Positions 51,469-60,541 of a stretch of 64,000 nucleotides of DNA are shown in pieces (position 1 is the stretch's first letter; the number at the start of each line of letters is the position of its first letter). The DNA is from Streptomyces spororaveus (GTDB lineage Bacteria > Actinomycetota > Actinomycetes > Streptomycetales > Streptomycetaceae): positions 6,400,001 to 6,464,000 of the forward strand of contig NZ_BNED01000005.1 of NCBI RefSeq assembly GCF_016755875.1, given 5' to 3'. The translations under genes were made by a program, and so were the position numbers. Below the pieces are notes generated by a model that had not been told where the DNA came from, made no database searches, and saw only the letters and a list, made by a program, of their open reading frames with translations.

Positions 51469-52153
51469 GCGGACCGGCCTCCGCGTTCCTGCCGAGGCAG
51501 GCGAAGGGGTAGCCCGCGGCCTCCGAGGCCGCCGCGTCCCCGTCGCCCCGCCGGATCGCCTCGATCAGCCGGGCGTGGTCCAAATGCGCGGACGGGCGCA
51601 GCTCGGTGCCCACGTCCGCCCGCAGCCAGTCGGCCACCAGGTCGCCGAGGTCCGCGTACAGCTCGATCAGCACGTCGTTGTGCGAGGCGGTCACCACCGC
51701 CATGTGCAGACTCACGTCCGCCGACACGAAGACCTCCGCGTCCCCGCCCGCCCAGGCCTCCTCGCGGCGCGCCAGCAGGGCGTCCAGCTGTACGAGGTCC
51801 CGCTCCGTACGCCGCTCCGCCGCCAGCCGGGCCGCCGAGGACTCCAGCGTCGAACGCAGCTCGGCGATGTGCCGCGGATCCGCCCCCGCGAAGCGGCGGT
51901 GCATCACGCCGGCCAGCTCGCTGGTGGCGATGACGTACGTCCCCGAGCCCTGCCGGATGTCGAGGAGGCCGTTGTGCGCCAGCGCCCGCACGGCCTCGCG
52001 CACCGTGTTGCGGGCGACGCCGAGCAGCTCGACCAGCTCCGGCTCGGTCGGGATGCGGGCGCCGACCGGCCACTCGCCGGAAGTGATCTGGTTCCGCAGC
52101 TGGGCGATCACCTGATCGACGAGCGCGGAGCGCCGGGGCGAGGTCAGCGGCAT
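51449..52153 (-). CDS. FadR-subfamily GntR transcriptional regulator
   Basis: A 234-aa regulator. The winged helix is LVDQVIAQLRNQITSGEWPVGARIPTEPELVELLGVARNTVREAVRALAHNGLLDIRQGSGTYV; the FCD effector domain follows (ELRSTLESSAARLAAERR, DVSLHMAVVTASHNDVLIELYADL, HARLIEAIRRGDGDAA) with His/Asp residues able to bind a metal or carboxylate. It diverges from the MFS gene across a clear palindrome, so it most likely controls that exporter or importer. Confidence 0.92.
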   Translation of the reverse strand: MPLTSPRRSALVDQVIAQLRNQITSGEWPVGARIPTEPELVELLGVARNTVREAVRALAHNGLLDIRQGSGTYVIATSELAGVMHRRFAGADPRHIAELRSTLESSAARLAAERRTERDLVQLDALLARREEAWAGGDAEVFVSADVSLHMAVVTASHNDVLIELYADLGDLVADWLRADVGTELRPSAHLDHARLIEAIRRGDGDAAASEAAGYPFACLGRNAEAGPLTDGGG

Positions 52154-52182
52154 GGGTTCCTCTCAGGAACGGCTTCACGGGC

Positions 52183-52198
52183 GATTGGACAACCAATC
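52183..52198. promoter_or_regulatory. GntR operator palindrome
   Basis: GATTGG-ACAA-CCAATC, a perfect 6-bp inverted repeat with a 4-nt spacer, centred in the 69-nt divergent region. It contains the TGGNNNNCCA-like core seen in FadR-type operators and lies just upstream of the TATGAT -10 of the MFS gene. Confidence 0.7.
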
Positions 52199-52210
52199 AT
52201 CCCATGATTC

Positions 52211-52216
52211 TATGAT
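52211..52216 (+). promoter_or_regulatory. -10 box of leaderless MFS mRNA
   Basis: TATGAT followed by GGTTGA and ATG 52223. A -35 would overlap the GATTGG/CCAATC palindrome, so the regulator could block polymerase. Confidence 0.6.
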
Positions 52217-52222
52217 GGTTGA

Positions 52223-53554
52223 ATGCCCGACGAAGACATGAAGACGCTCGACCGGTCCGCGGAGACCGCCCCGCCCTCCTGGCCGGCCGCCGGCGCGGCC
52301 GGGGCCGGCGTATCCCGCACCACCGCCGCCACCCCGCAGGCGACGGCGCAGCCGGCCTGGCTCGGTCCGGTGCTCATCGTCGGAATCGTGCTGGCCGCCC
52401 TCAACCTGCGGCCCGCCATCACCAGCCTCGGCGCCCTCTTCGAGGAGACCCGCACGGGTCTCGGCATGAGCGGCACCGTCGCCGGAATGATCACCTCGGT
52501 CCCCGCCCTCTGCTTCGCCGTCTTCGGCGTCACCGCGCCCCGGCTCTCCCGCCGCTTCGGCCCGGCCGCCGTCGTCTGCGCCGGCATGGCCGCGGTCGCC
52601 ACCGGGCTGCTCATCCGCCCCTTCGCGACCGGCGCCGTCGGCTTCCTCGCCGCCAGCGCCCTCTCGCTGGCCGGCATAGCCCTGACCAACGTGCTGCTCC
52701 CGGTGATCGTCAAGCGCTACTTCCCGGACAGGGTCGGCACCATGACCGGCCTGTACTCCATGTCCCTGGCCGCCGGCACCTCGCTCGCCGCCGCCGCGAC
52801 CGTCCCGCTGACCGGCGCCCTCGGCGGCAGCTGGCGCACCGGCCTGCTGATCTGGGCCGTGCTCGCCCTGGTCGCCGTACTGCCCTGGCTGCCCGTCGCC
52901 CGCGCCTCCCGGCGCGCCGACCGGGCCGCGACCGCCGCCGGCCCGCTCGCGGCCGGGACCGGCCCGCGGGTCGCCCGCAGCCGCACCGCCTGGACCCTGG
53001 CCTGCTACTTCGGCCTCCAGGCCACCGGCGCGTACATCACCATGGGCTGGCTCCCGCAGATCTTCCGCGACGCTGGGGTCTCCGCCTCCACCGCCGGACT
53101 GCTCCTCGCCGTCACCATGGTCATGGGCGTCCCGCTCGCCTTCGTCATCCCCGGCCTCGCCGCCCGGATGAAGAACCAGGGCGCCATCGCCGTCGCCCTC
53201 GGCCTCTTCGGCCTCACCGGCTACCTCGGGCTCTCCTTCGCCCCCGCCGCGGGCGCCTGGGCCTGGGCGCTCCTGCTCGGCGTCTCCAACTGCGCCTTCC
53301 CCCTCGTCATCACCCTCATCGGGATGCGTGCCAAGTCCCCGGCCGGCGTGGTCAAGCTCTCCGCCTTCGCCCAGAGCACCGGCTACCTCATCTCCATCCC
53401 CGGCCCTCTCCTCATCGGCGCCCTCTACCAGCACAGCGGCGGCTGGGACCTGCCGCTCGCCCTGATGGCCGCGCTCCTCGTGCCACAGATCGCGCTGGGC
53501 GTCCTCGCCGGACGGGACCGCACGATCGAGGACGAATGCGGCATGGGAGACTGA
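52223..53554 (+). CDS. CynX/NimT-type MFS transporter
   Basis: A 443-aa major facilitator with 12 helices after a 45-residue Ala/Thr-rich N-terminus. LNLRPAITSLGALFEETRTGLGMSGTVAGMITSVPALCFAVFG is diagnostic of the CynX/NimT (cyanate, 2-nitroimidazole) group; the C-terminal half has YITMGWLPQIFRDAGVS. Predicted to move small organic molecules. Regulated by the divergent GntR protein and followed by a 39-aa companion gene 5 nt later. Confidence 0.9.
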   Translation: MPDEDMKTLDRSAETAPPSWPAAGAAGAGVSRTTAATPQATAQPAWLGPVLIVGIVLAALNLRPAITSLGALFEETRTGLGMSGTVAGMITSVPALCFAVFGVTAPRLSRRFGPAAVVCAGMAAVATGLLIRPFATGAVGFLAASALSLAGIALTNVLLPVIVKRYFPDRVGTMTGLYSMSLAAGTSLAAAATVPLTGALGGSWRTGLLIWAVLALVAVLPWLPVARASRRADRAATAAGPLAAGTGPRVARSRTAWTLACYFGLQATGAYITMGWLPQIFRDAGVSASTAGLLLAVTMVMGVPLAFVIPGLAARMKNQGAIAVALGLFGLTGYLGLSFAPAAGAWAWALLLGVSNCAFPLVITLIGMRAKSPAGVVKLSAFAQSTGYLISIPGPLLIGALYQHSGGWDLPLALMAALLVPQIALGVLAGRDRTIEDECGMGD

Positions 53555-53559
53555 CCGGC

Positions 53560-53679
53560 ATGTCGCCCGTACTTGAACCGAACCCGCAGGACGGCCGCAA
53601 GAAGCTCGGCCTCGTGCTCGGCGCGTTCCTCGCCGTCACCGTGATCATCTCCGTCATCGCCACGATCGCCTCCCCGTGA
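53560..53679 (+). CDS. Transporter-associated microprotein (SGM_5486-like)
   Basis: A 39-aa protein: hydrophilic MSPVLEPNPQDGRKKLG followed by one membrane helix LVLGAFLAVTVIISVIATIAS. ATG 53560 is 5 nt after the MFS stop, preceded by GGGAGACTGACC. I recall this as a conserved Streptomyces microprotein always encoded behind CynX-type MFS genes. It may stabilise the transporter. The length is too short for routine gene calling. Confidence 0.75.
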   Translation: MSPVLEPNPQDGRKKLGLVLGAFLAVTVIISVIATIASP

Positions 53680-53832
53680 GCGCGGACCCTGGGGGAAGGT
53701 GGGGCTAACCCCACCACCCCTAGGGGGCCAGGCTCAGGGTGAAGTGGGGTGTGCCCCGGATGGGAACCACTGCCCCGGATCCATAGATTCGTAGGCAGCG
53801 AGTCAGTCCGGTCCACACCCACGGAGGCGGCC

Positions 53833-54063
53833 ATGTCGGCCCCCACGCACCTCAGGCCCCTCCCGCCGGGCCCGTCCGGCCCCCGGGCCCGCGCCACCAC
53901 CGCCGCCGGTACCCGGCTGCACTGGTGGGCACTGGCCCTGCCCGCCCTCGCCTTCGGGCTCCTGCTGCTGCTCCTCGCCGGATCCGGCGAGGCCCACGCG
54001 GCCACCGGCGAGGTCTCGGGCCTCGTCCAGGTCGCCGAGCAGCTCCTGCGCGCCGTCGGCTGA
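53833..54063 (+). CDS. Small membrane protein
   Basis: A 76-aa protein with a Pro/Arg-rich N-terminus, one helix (WWALALPALAFGLLLLLLAGSG) and a short outer tail (EAHAATGEVSGLVQVAEQLLRAVG) that may be cleaved after EAHA. GGAGG precedes ATG 53833. No known function. Confidence 0.68.
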   Translation: MSAPTHLRPLPPGPSGPRARATTAAGTRLHWWALALPALAFGLLLLLLAGSGEAHAATGEVSGLVQVAEQLLRAVG

Positions 54064-54145
54064 CCTCCCGTACGCCCGCCGTCCGGCCGGGTGAGCCCCC
54101 CAACGCCCTGCGCCCCGTGGCCCGTTTCATGCGAAGCTGGGAGTC

Positions 54146-54667
54146 ATGAGCGCCGACACACCCCGCAGGATCGCCCTCCTCCGGCACGCCAAGGCCGACT
54201 GGCCCGAGGTGTCCGACCACGATCGCCCGCTCGCGGAACGAGGCCGCAAGGACGCGCCGGCCGTCGGTCTGAAGCTCGCCGAAACCGGCATCGTCTTCGA
54301 CCTCGCCCTGTGCTCCACCGCCGCCCGCACCCGCGAGACCTGGAAGCTCGCCGTCCAGGAGATGCCGCACCGGCCGAAGACCCACTACGAGGAGCGGCTC
54401 TACGACGCCTCGCTGGGCGAGCTCATCGCGCTGCTCAACGAGACCTCCGACGAGGTCTCCGACCTCCTCGTCATCGGGCACAATCCCGGCATGCACGCCC
54501 TCGCCGACGCCCTCTCGGGGCGCGCGGAGGGCGACACCCTGACGCGCATGAGCCGTACCGGCTTCCCGACCGCGGCCCTCGCCGTGGTCTCCTTCACCGG
54601 ATCGTGGAAGTCCGTGGAACACAACGTGGGCACCCTGCTCGACTACTGGACCCCCAAGGGCCTCTGA
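54146..54667 (+). CDS. SixA-type histidine phosphatase
   Basis: A 173-aa phosphoglycerate-mutase-fold phosphatase with the catalytic LLRHAKADWPEVSDHDRPLAERG (RHG/RHA motif) and the second His in LVIGHNPGMHALADAL. SixA-like proteins remove phosphate from phosphohistidine of HPt domains or from small phosphoesters. Alone in its operon; converges with serB through a strong terminator. Confidence 0.9.
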   Translation: MSADTPRRIALLRHAKADWPEVSDHDRPLAERGRKDAPAVGLKLAETGIVFDLALCSTAARTRETWKLAVQEMPHRPKTHYEERLYDASLGELIALLNETSDEVSDLLVIGHNPGMHALADALSGRAEGDTLTRMSRTGFPTAALAVVSFTGSWKSVEHNVGTLLDYWTPKGL

Positions 54668-54706
54668 CCGGCGGTCCCAGGACGCCGACGGGCCCCGGAA
54701 CGCCGT

Positions 54707-54748
54707 CGGGCCCCGGCAGCCGCACCGGCTGCCGGGGCCCGTTCGCTT
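54707..54748. terminator. Bidirectional terminator between sixA-like gene and serB
   Basis: CGGGCCCCGGCAGCCG pairs perfectly over 16 bp with CGGCTGCCGGGGCCCG (loop CAC), followed on the plus strand by TTCGCTTT. Confidence 0.9.
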
Positions 54749-54765
54749 TCGCGCTTTCGCCGGGG

Positions 54766-55965
54766 TCAGGCCAGGTCGGCGGCCTCGATCTCCTCACGCG
54801 TGATCCCGAGCAGGTACAGCACCGCGTCGAGGAAGGGCACGTTCACGGCGGTGTGCGCGGCCTCCCGGACCACCGGCTTGGCGTTGAAGGCCACGCCCAG
54901 CCCGGCCGCGTTCAGCATGTCCAGGTCGTTGGCGCCGTCACCGATGGCCACCGTCTGGGACAGCGGTACGTCGGCCTCCGCGGCGAAACGGCGCAGCAGC
55001 CGGGCCTTGCCCGCCCGGTCCACGATCTCGCCCGTGACCTTGCCCGTCAGCTTCCCGTCGACGATCTCCAGGGTGTTGGCGGAGGCGAAGTCCAGCCCCA
55101 GCCGCTCCCGCAGATCGTCCGTCACCTGGGTGAAGCCGCCGGAGACCACACCCACCTGGTAGCCGAGCCGCTTGAGCGTACGGATCAGGGTCCGCGCGCC
55201 CGGCGTCAGCTGCACCTCGGCGCGGACCTTGTCCACGACGGACGCGTCCAGACCCGCGAGCAGCGCCACCCGGGCGTGCAGCGACTGCTCGAAGTCCAGC
55301 TCACCGCGCATGGCCCGCTCGGTGACCTCGGCGACCTCGGCCTCGCACCCGGCGTGCGCGGCGAACAGCTCGATGACCTCGTCCTGGATGAGGGTCGAGT
55401 CCACGTCCATGACGACCAGGCGCTGGGCCCGGCGGTGCAGTCCGGCCGAGACCACGGCCACGTCCACGCCGATGTGCGCGGAGGCGGTGGCCAACTCGGT
55501 GCGCAGCGGTTCGGTCTCGACACCGGAGACGGCGAACTCCACCGCCGTCACCGGATACTTGGCGAGCCGGAAGATGCGGTCGATGTTGCCGCCGGTGCCG
55601 GTGATCTTCGAGGCGATGGCCGCCGTGGACTCGGCGGTGAGCGGGTGTCCGAGCACGGTGACATGCGAGCGGCCGCTGCCGCGCGGCCGGTTGTCACCGG
55701 TACCGGAGAGGATCTCGGCCTGCATCCTGAGGGATTCGGCCCAGCTGTGGACGGTGGCCCGCAGGTCGCCCTCGGCTCCGCCGGCGGGCTTGGTGACGAG
55801 GGCGCACAGGACGATGCGGCCACGGGTGACGACCTGCTCGATGTCGACGACGTCGACGGAGTAGGCGGCGAGGGTGTCGAACAGCCCGGCGGTGATCCCG
55901 GGACGGTCCTTGCCGAAGATCTTGACGAGGAGGGTGGGGACGTCGGAGGTCTGCGATGCGCTCAT
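54766..55965 (-). CDS. serB: Phosphoserine phosphatase with ACT domains
   Basis: A 399-aa HAD-family enzyme for the last step of serine synthesis. The N-terminal about 170 residues form two ACT modules (LLVKIFGKDRPGITAGLFDTLAAYSVDVVDIEQVV; HVTVLGHPLTAESTAAIASKITGTGGNIDRI) that probably bind serine. The catalytic domain has VVMDVDSTLIQDEVIEL (DxDST), VGVVSGGFTQVTD and AIGDGANDLDMLNAAGLGVAFNAKP. Length is normal for actinobacterial SerB2-type proteins. Confidence 0.95.
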   Translation of the reverse strand: MSASQTSDVPTLLVKIFGKDRPGITAGLFDTLAAYSVDVVDIEQVVTRGRIVLCALVTKPAGGAEGDLRATVHSWAESLRMQAEILSGTGDNRPRGSGRSHVTVLGHPLTAESTAAIASKITGTGGNIDRIFRLAKYPVTAVEFAVSGVETEPLRTELATASAHIGVDVAVVSAGLHRRAQRLVVMDVDSTLIQDEVIELFAAHAGCEAEVAEVTERAMRGELDFEQSLHARVALLAGLDASVVDKVRAEVQLTPGARTLIRTLKRLGYQVGVVSGGFTQVTDDLRERLGLDFASANTLEIVDGKLTGKVTGEIVDRAGKARLLRRFAAEADVPLSQTVAIGDGANDLDMLNAAGLGVAFNAKPVVREAAHTAVNVPFLDAVLYLLGITREEIEAADLA

Positions 55966-56053
55966 GGTGCCCTCACCGTATCTTCCCGGCTCACTGGACA
56001 GGACCCCCGTCCCATTTCCTGAACGCGCCGGTCGCCCGGCCGGGCGGACGCGA

Positions 56054-57661
56054 CTAGGGGGTGCCTTCCGGATCGCGCCGGGCCTGTGGCGTCGGCCCCG
56101 GCGGTCCGGGGGGCCTCGGGGGCGGCGGCGGGGCGCCCGGCGGCGGAGGCGGGGTGAAGGGCGGCCGCCGGGCGGGCCGCGCGGGCCTCGGCGGGCGCGG
56201 CGGGACTCCCGTGACCGTCACGTCCCAGGAGACGTCCGGATCCGGGTACGGGTGCGCCCACCCCGGCGGCGGACCCGGCCGGCCCCGGCCGACGGGACTC
56301 CCCGGGCAGGCGGCCGTGGGCGCGTCCGGGTCGGGGAGGCCGTGCCGCCGGTCGCGCCGGCCCGTCCCGCCGGCCCCGGTGTACGGATCCGGCGGGGCCG
56401 CCCGCCGGCGGCGGGTCAGCAGCGCACCCGCCGCTCCGGCCGCCGCTCCCCAGAGCGCGCCCAGCAGCAGCGCGTACGGGACGTCCCCCCGCAGCTCCAC
56501 CCCCGCATCCACCACGTCCACGCCCAGCACCGCGAGCGAGGAGTCCGCCGAGAAACCCGTCAGCCACACCAGTACCGCGAGGGCCACCCCCGTCGCGGCC
56601 GACAGCCGCGCCGCGCACCCCAGGATCCCGCGCCCGGGAGTCCGTACGGCCGCCAGCACACCCGCGTGGAGCAGCAGCAGGGCCGCCCCCGTGACCAGCA
56701 GCCAGACCCGCCCGTCGGACTCCGCGAGGCGGGCCACCGTCACCGGCTCCCGCGCCGACGCCGCCCACAGACCGTCCAGCGGATCGGGCAGCAGCCGGGC
56801 CGGAGCCCCCGTGACCCGGCCGCGCAGCGGCACGAACAGCCCCAGCAGCACCCCCAGCCAGCTCCCGTTCGGTGCCCCCAGCAGCGCCCCGCCCAGCACC
56901 CGCCGCGGCTGGTCGTCGCCCAGCGCCGCCCACACCGCCGTGGCCCACCCGGCCGCCACCGCGACCAGCGGCATCGCCACCACGGCCGAGACGGCCGGGC
57001 GCCACCGGGCCGCCGCGGCCGGCCCGCGCCGCGAGACCAGCAGCGCGAGCGCCAGTACGGCGAGCACCCACACCCCCGCGCCCAGCAGGGTCGGCCCGAG
57101 CTCTACCGAGAACCCGACCCGGGTCCGCGTCTCGATCAGGTCCCCGATGCGGTCCGGGAGCAGCCCGCCGATGTCCCCGATCCCGGGGATCTCGACCTTC
57201 GCGGGAGTCTCCGGCAGCGGCAGCGTCCCGTCGAGGGTGACCACGTCGTGCCCGGCCCACGACAGCCCGCCCGCCGTCGCGACGAACAGCGCCGCGAGGA
57301 CCGCCACCCTGGCCGCCGTCTCCCCGTGGCCCGCCCCGGCCCGGAGCGAACGCAGGAACAGCGACGCCAGCACCAGTGCCCCGGCCAGCGACACCCCCAA
57401 GGGCATGAAGTCCAGGGAGGATTCGGCGCCCGTACCGGTGACTCCGAGGACCGAGACGTCACCCGAGGGGGTCACGGTTCCACCGACCGCGAGCACCACC
57501 GTGGCGGCCGTCATCGCGCCGAGCGAGCCTCCCGCGGCGTCGGTGGCGTCGGCGCCCAGCAGGTGCAGCCCGAGTCCGGCCACCGAGGCCATCACGATCA
57601 GGGACCAGCCCACGGCGGCGACGGCGGACAGCAGCACGTCCCCCCAACGGATGCGGCGCAT
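56054..57661 (-). CDS. Streptophobe family membrane protein
   Basis: A 535-aa polytopic protein with about 11 hydrophobic segments, opening RIRWGDVLLSAVAAVGWSLIVMASVAGLGLHLLGADA, with a large loop containing TRTRVGFSVELGPTLLGAG and a cytoplasmic Pro/Arg/Gly-rich tail of about 100 residues. It matches the Streptomyces-specific streptophobe family; its function is not known. It diverges from the FHA-ABC gene across 233 nt that may hold shared regulation. Confidence 0.85.
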   Translation of the reverse strand: MRRIRWGDVLLSAVAAVGWSLIVMASVAGLGLHLLGADATDAAGGSLGAMTAATVVLAVGGTVTPSGDVSVLGVTGTGAESSLDFMPLGVSLAGALVLASLFLRSLRAGAGHGETAARVAVLAALFVATAGGLSWAGHDVVTLDGTLPLPETPAKVEIPGIGDIGGLLPDRIGDLIETRTRVGFSVELGPTLLGAGVWVLAVLALALLVSRRGPAAAARWRPAVSAVVAMPLVAVAAGWATAVWAALGDDQPRRVLGGALLGAPNGSWLGVLLGLFVPLRGRVTGAPARLLPDPLDGLWAASAREPVTVARLAESDGRVWLLVTGAALLLLHAGVLAAVRTPGRGILGCAARLSAATGVALAVLVWLTGFSADSSLAVLGVDVVDAGVELRGDVPYALLLGALWGAAAGAAGALLTRRRRAAPPDPYTGAGGTGRRDRRHGLPDPDAPTAACPGSPVGRGRPGPPPGWAHPYPDPDVSWDVTVTGVPPRPPRPARPARRPPFTPPPPPGAPPPPPRPPGPPGPTPQARRDPEGTP

Positions 57662-57894
57662 ACGCTGAACCCCCGATGCCTACCGAGCGGTACGCGACGG
57701 GACCACCCGGGCGAGAAGTCCCGTATCTCACTCTCCGGGTGACTTTCGACCCCGTCAACGGGCCGTCGTAGACGCCCCGGCAAGGCCCGGATTCCACATA
57801 CGGCTGTGGGCCTGAAATAGTTCCCCCGGATGTTCGCCATCCCTAGACTCCCTGACGTCATGGGGGATTCTCGGGGGACTTAAGTGGGGCTGGA

Positions 57895-60435
57895 GTGCCG
57901 GAACTCGTACTGGAATTGAATGGAAGGACCTGGACGCTCGATCCGTCCAGGTCGTACTCGCTGGGGCGTGACCCCCAGGGAGACGTGGTGATCGACGATG
58001 CCCGGGTGTCGTGGCGGCATGCCACCATCGCCTGGAACGGCCGGGGTTGGGGCATCGAGGACCACGGCAGCACCAACGGCACCTACGTGCACGGGGCCAG
58101 GGTCCAGCAGACCGAGCTCGTGCCCGGCACGCCGGTCCACCTGGGCAACGCGACGGACGGACCGCGGCTGAATCTGAGCGCGGCCGGCGCCGCCGCGCCG
58201 CAGCCGGCCGTGGCGCAGCAGGCACAGCAGGCCCCGGCCCAGGCGTACGCCCAGCCGCAGGCCCCGGCCTACCAGGCCCCGCAGCAGCAGCCCCAGCACC
58301 AGGCCTGGGAACAGCAGCAGCACGCACAGCAGCAGCCGCAGCAGCCGCAGGTCCACCTCCCGCACCAGCAGGGCGCCGCCGCACCCCGCCCGGCGCAGGG
58401 CGGGGCCCCGGCCTACGGAGACCGCAGCCCGACGACGTTCCACCAGCTCTCGCTGGGCCACGTCATGCGCATCGGCCGTGCGCTGGAGAACGAGCTGGTG
58501 GTCTCCGACCTCCAGGTCTCCCGCCACCACGCCGAGTTCCGCTCGATGCCCGGCGGCCGCTTCGAGATCCACGACCTCGGCAGCCACAACGGCACCTACG
58601 TCAACGGCCAGCCGCTGGCGAAGTCCGGCACCGCGCTGCTCGGCCCGAACGACATCGTCGGCGTCGGTCACTCGACCTTCCGGATCGTCGGCGACCGCCT
58701 GGAGGAGTTCGTCGACACCGGCGAGGTCTCCTTCTCGGCCCGCCACCTCACCGTCACGGTCGACGGCGGCAAGCAGATCCTCAAGGACGTCACCTTCGGC
58801 GTCCCGGAGAAGTCGCTCATCGGCGTCATCGGGCCCTCGGGCTCCGGCAAGTCCACCCTGCTCAAGGCGCTGACCGGCTACCGGCCCGCCGACCAGGGCG
58901 ACGTCCTCTACGACAACCGCAACCTGTACAAGCAGTTCGCGGAGCTCCGCCAGCGCATCGGCCTGGTCCCGCAGGACGACATCCTGCACAAGGAGCTGCG
59001 CGTCCGCACGGCCCTGAAGTACGCGGCCAAGCTCCGCTTCCCCGGCGACACCGCCGAGTCCGAGCGCGCGGCCCGTATCGACGAGGTGCTGCGCGAGCTC
59101 AAGCTCGACATCCACAAGGACAAGAAGATCACCGCGCTCTCGGGTGGTCAGCGCAAGCGCGTGTCCGTGGCCCTGGAGCTGCTCACCAAGCCCTCGCTGA
59201 TCTTCCTGGACGAGCCCACCTCGGGCCTCGACCCGGGCATGGACCGCGACGTCATGCAGCTGCTGCGCGGCCTCGCCGACGACGGCCGCACGGTCCTCGT
59301 CGTCACCCACTCGGTCGCCGAGCTGGCCATCTGCGACAAGCTGCTGGTCATGGCCCCGGGCGGCTCGGTCGCGTACTTCGGCCCGCCGGACGACGCGCTG
59401 AACTTCTTCGGCTACACCACGTGGGCGGACGTGTTCTCGGCCTTCGAGAACTACCGCGACTACGACTGGGCCGGCCGCTGGAAGGGCTCCCAGCACTACC
59501 AGCTGTACGCCGCCGACCTCGACGCGGTCGCCCCGCAGTCCGTGGCGATGCCCCCGGCCCAGCACATGCGCCCGACCAAGCCGCAGGGCTGGGGCTCGCA
59601 GCTGTGGACGCTGATGCGCCGCTACGTCTCGGTGATCGCGTCGGACGTGGGCTTCCTGGCCCTGATGGTGCTCCTGCCCGCGGTCCTGGGCGTGGTCTCC
59701 ACGGTGATCCCGGCGAAGTTCGGCCTCGCGCCGCCCGTCGCGCCGTCCCGCTTCAACGGCGACGCCGGCACGATCATGCTGATCCTCGCGGTCGGCATGT
59801 GCTTCTCGGGTGCGGCCAACTCGGTCCGCGAGCTGATCAAGGAACGGGTCATCTACGAGCGGGAACGCGCGACCGGCCTGTACCGGTCCGCGTACCTCAT
59901 GTCGAAGGTGATCGTCCTCGGCGTCATCACGGCCATCCAGGGCGTGATCATCTGCGCGATCGGCTTCTTCCCGCGCGACCTGCCCGCCGAGGGCCTGATC
60001 ATGCCGCCGGCCGTCGAGATCTGCCTGTCGGTCATCGCGCTCGGCTTCACCTCGATGATGTTCGGCCTGGTGATCTCCTCGCTGGTGAAGACCGCCGAGA
60101 AGACCATGCCGCTGCTGGTCATGTTCGCGATCGTCCAGGTCGTCTTCACCGGCATCCTCTTCCAGGTGTACGACTCCCCGGGCCTGGAGCAGTTCGCCTG
60201 GCTGATGCCGTCCCGCTGGGCCATCGCCGCCGCCGGCACCACGCTGAACCTCGGCAAGCTCATGCCGCCGTGGGACGCGGAGAACCCGACCAACACCGAC
60301 CCGCTCTGGGACGCCACGGTCGGCCAGTGGAGCCTGAACATCACCATCCTGCTGCTCATCGGCGTCGCCTGCGGCTTCGCGGTGCAGCGCCTGCTGCGCC
60401 GCCACGAGCCCGAGGTCATGCGCGCGGGCAAGTAG
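57895..60435 (+). CDS. Double-FHA-domain ABC-2 type transporter (Rv1747-like)
   Basis: An 846-aa protein. FHA1 is at about residues 20-75 (YSLGRDPQGDVVIDDARVSWRHATI, STNGTYVHG); a Gln/Pro/Ala-rich linker occupies about 105-175; FHA2 is at about 180-265 (MRIGRALENELVVSDLQVSRHHAEF, SHNGTYVNG). The ATPase has GPSGSGKSTLLKALTGY, LSGGQRKRVSVALELL and IFLDEPTSGLDPG. Six helices form the permease part (about 570-846). FHA domains bind phosphothreonine, so activity is probably controlled by a Ser/Thr kinase, as in mycobacterial Rv1747. GTG 57895 follows GGGGCTGGA. Confidence 0.93.
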   Translation: MPELVLELNGRTWTLDPSRSYSLGRDPQGDVVIDDARVSWRHATIAWNGRGWGIEDHGSTNGTYVHGARVQQTELVPGTPVHLGNATDGPRLNLSAAGAAAPQPAVAQQAQQAPAQAYAQPQAPAYQAPQQQPQHQAWEQQQHAQQQPQQPQVHLPHQQGAAAPRPAQGGAPAYGDRSPTTFHQLSLGHVMRIGRALENELVVSDLQVSRHHAEFRSMPGGRFEIHDLGSHNGTYVNGQPLAKSGTALLGPNDIVGVGHSTFRIVGDRLEEFVDTGEVSFSARHLTVTVDGGKQILKDVTFGVPEKSLIGVIGPSGSGKSTLLKALTGYRPADQGDVLYDNRNLYKQFAELRQRIGLVPQDDILHKELRVRTALKYAAKLRFPGDTAESERAARIDEVLRELKLDIHKDKKITALSGGQRKRVSVALELLTKPSLIFLDEPTSGLDPGMDRDVMQLLRGLADDGRTVLVVTHSVAELAICDKLLVMAPGGSVAYFGPPDDALNFFGYTTWADVFSAFENYRDYDWAGRWKGSQHYQLYAADLDAVAPQSVAMPPAQHMRPTKPQGWGSQLWTLMRRYVSVIASDVGFLALMVLLPAVLGVVSTVIPAKFGLAPPVAPSRFNGDAGTIMLILAVGMCFSGAANSVRELIKERVIYERERATGLYRSAYLMSKVIVLGVITAIQGVIICAIGFFPRDLPAEGLIMPPAVEICLSVIALGFTSMMFGLVISSLVKTAEKTMPLLVMFAIVQVVFTGILFQVYDSPGLEQFAWLMPSRWAIAAAGTTLNLGKLMPPWDAENPTNTDPLWDATVGQWSLNITILLLIGVACGFAVQRLLRRHEPEVMRAGK

Positions 60436-60471
60436 ACGCGGGCGGGACGACCCGCGCGCACGCACGGCAAA

Positions 60472-60515
60472 CGCCTCAGGGCGGCATCCGGAAGTCCGGG
60501 TGCCGCCCTGAGGCG
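60472..60515. terminator. Bidirectional terminator between ABC and SLT genes
   Basis: CGCCTCAGGGCGGCA pairs perfectly over 15 bp with TGCCGCCCTGAGGCG, with an inner CCGG/CCGG stem. Confidence 0.9.
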
Positions 60516-60541
60516 CATGGGGGGCTGGGCTACGCCGAGGC

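Noticed and set aside
57880..60465. 861-codon open frame antisense to the FHA-ABC gene, and many similar long antisense frames (for example 149-1021, 12227-14968, 40717-42423, 61505-63604 upstream part)
   Set aside because: They mirror the third-position GC bias of real genes on the other strand, have His/Arg/Gly/Asp-rich compositions and no domains; typical artefacts of very GC-rich DNA.
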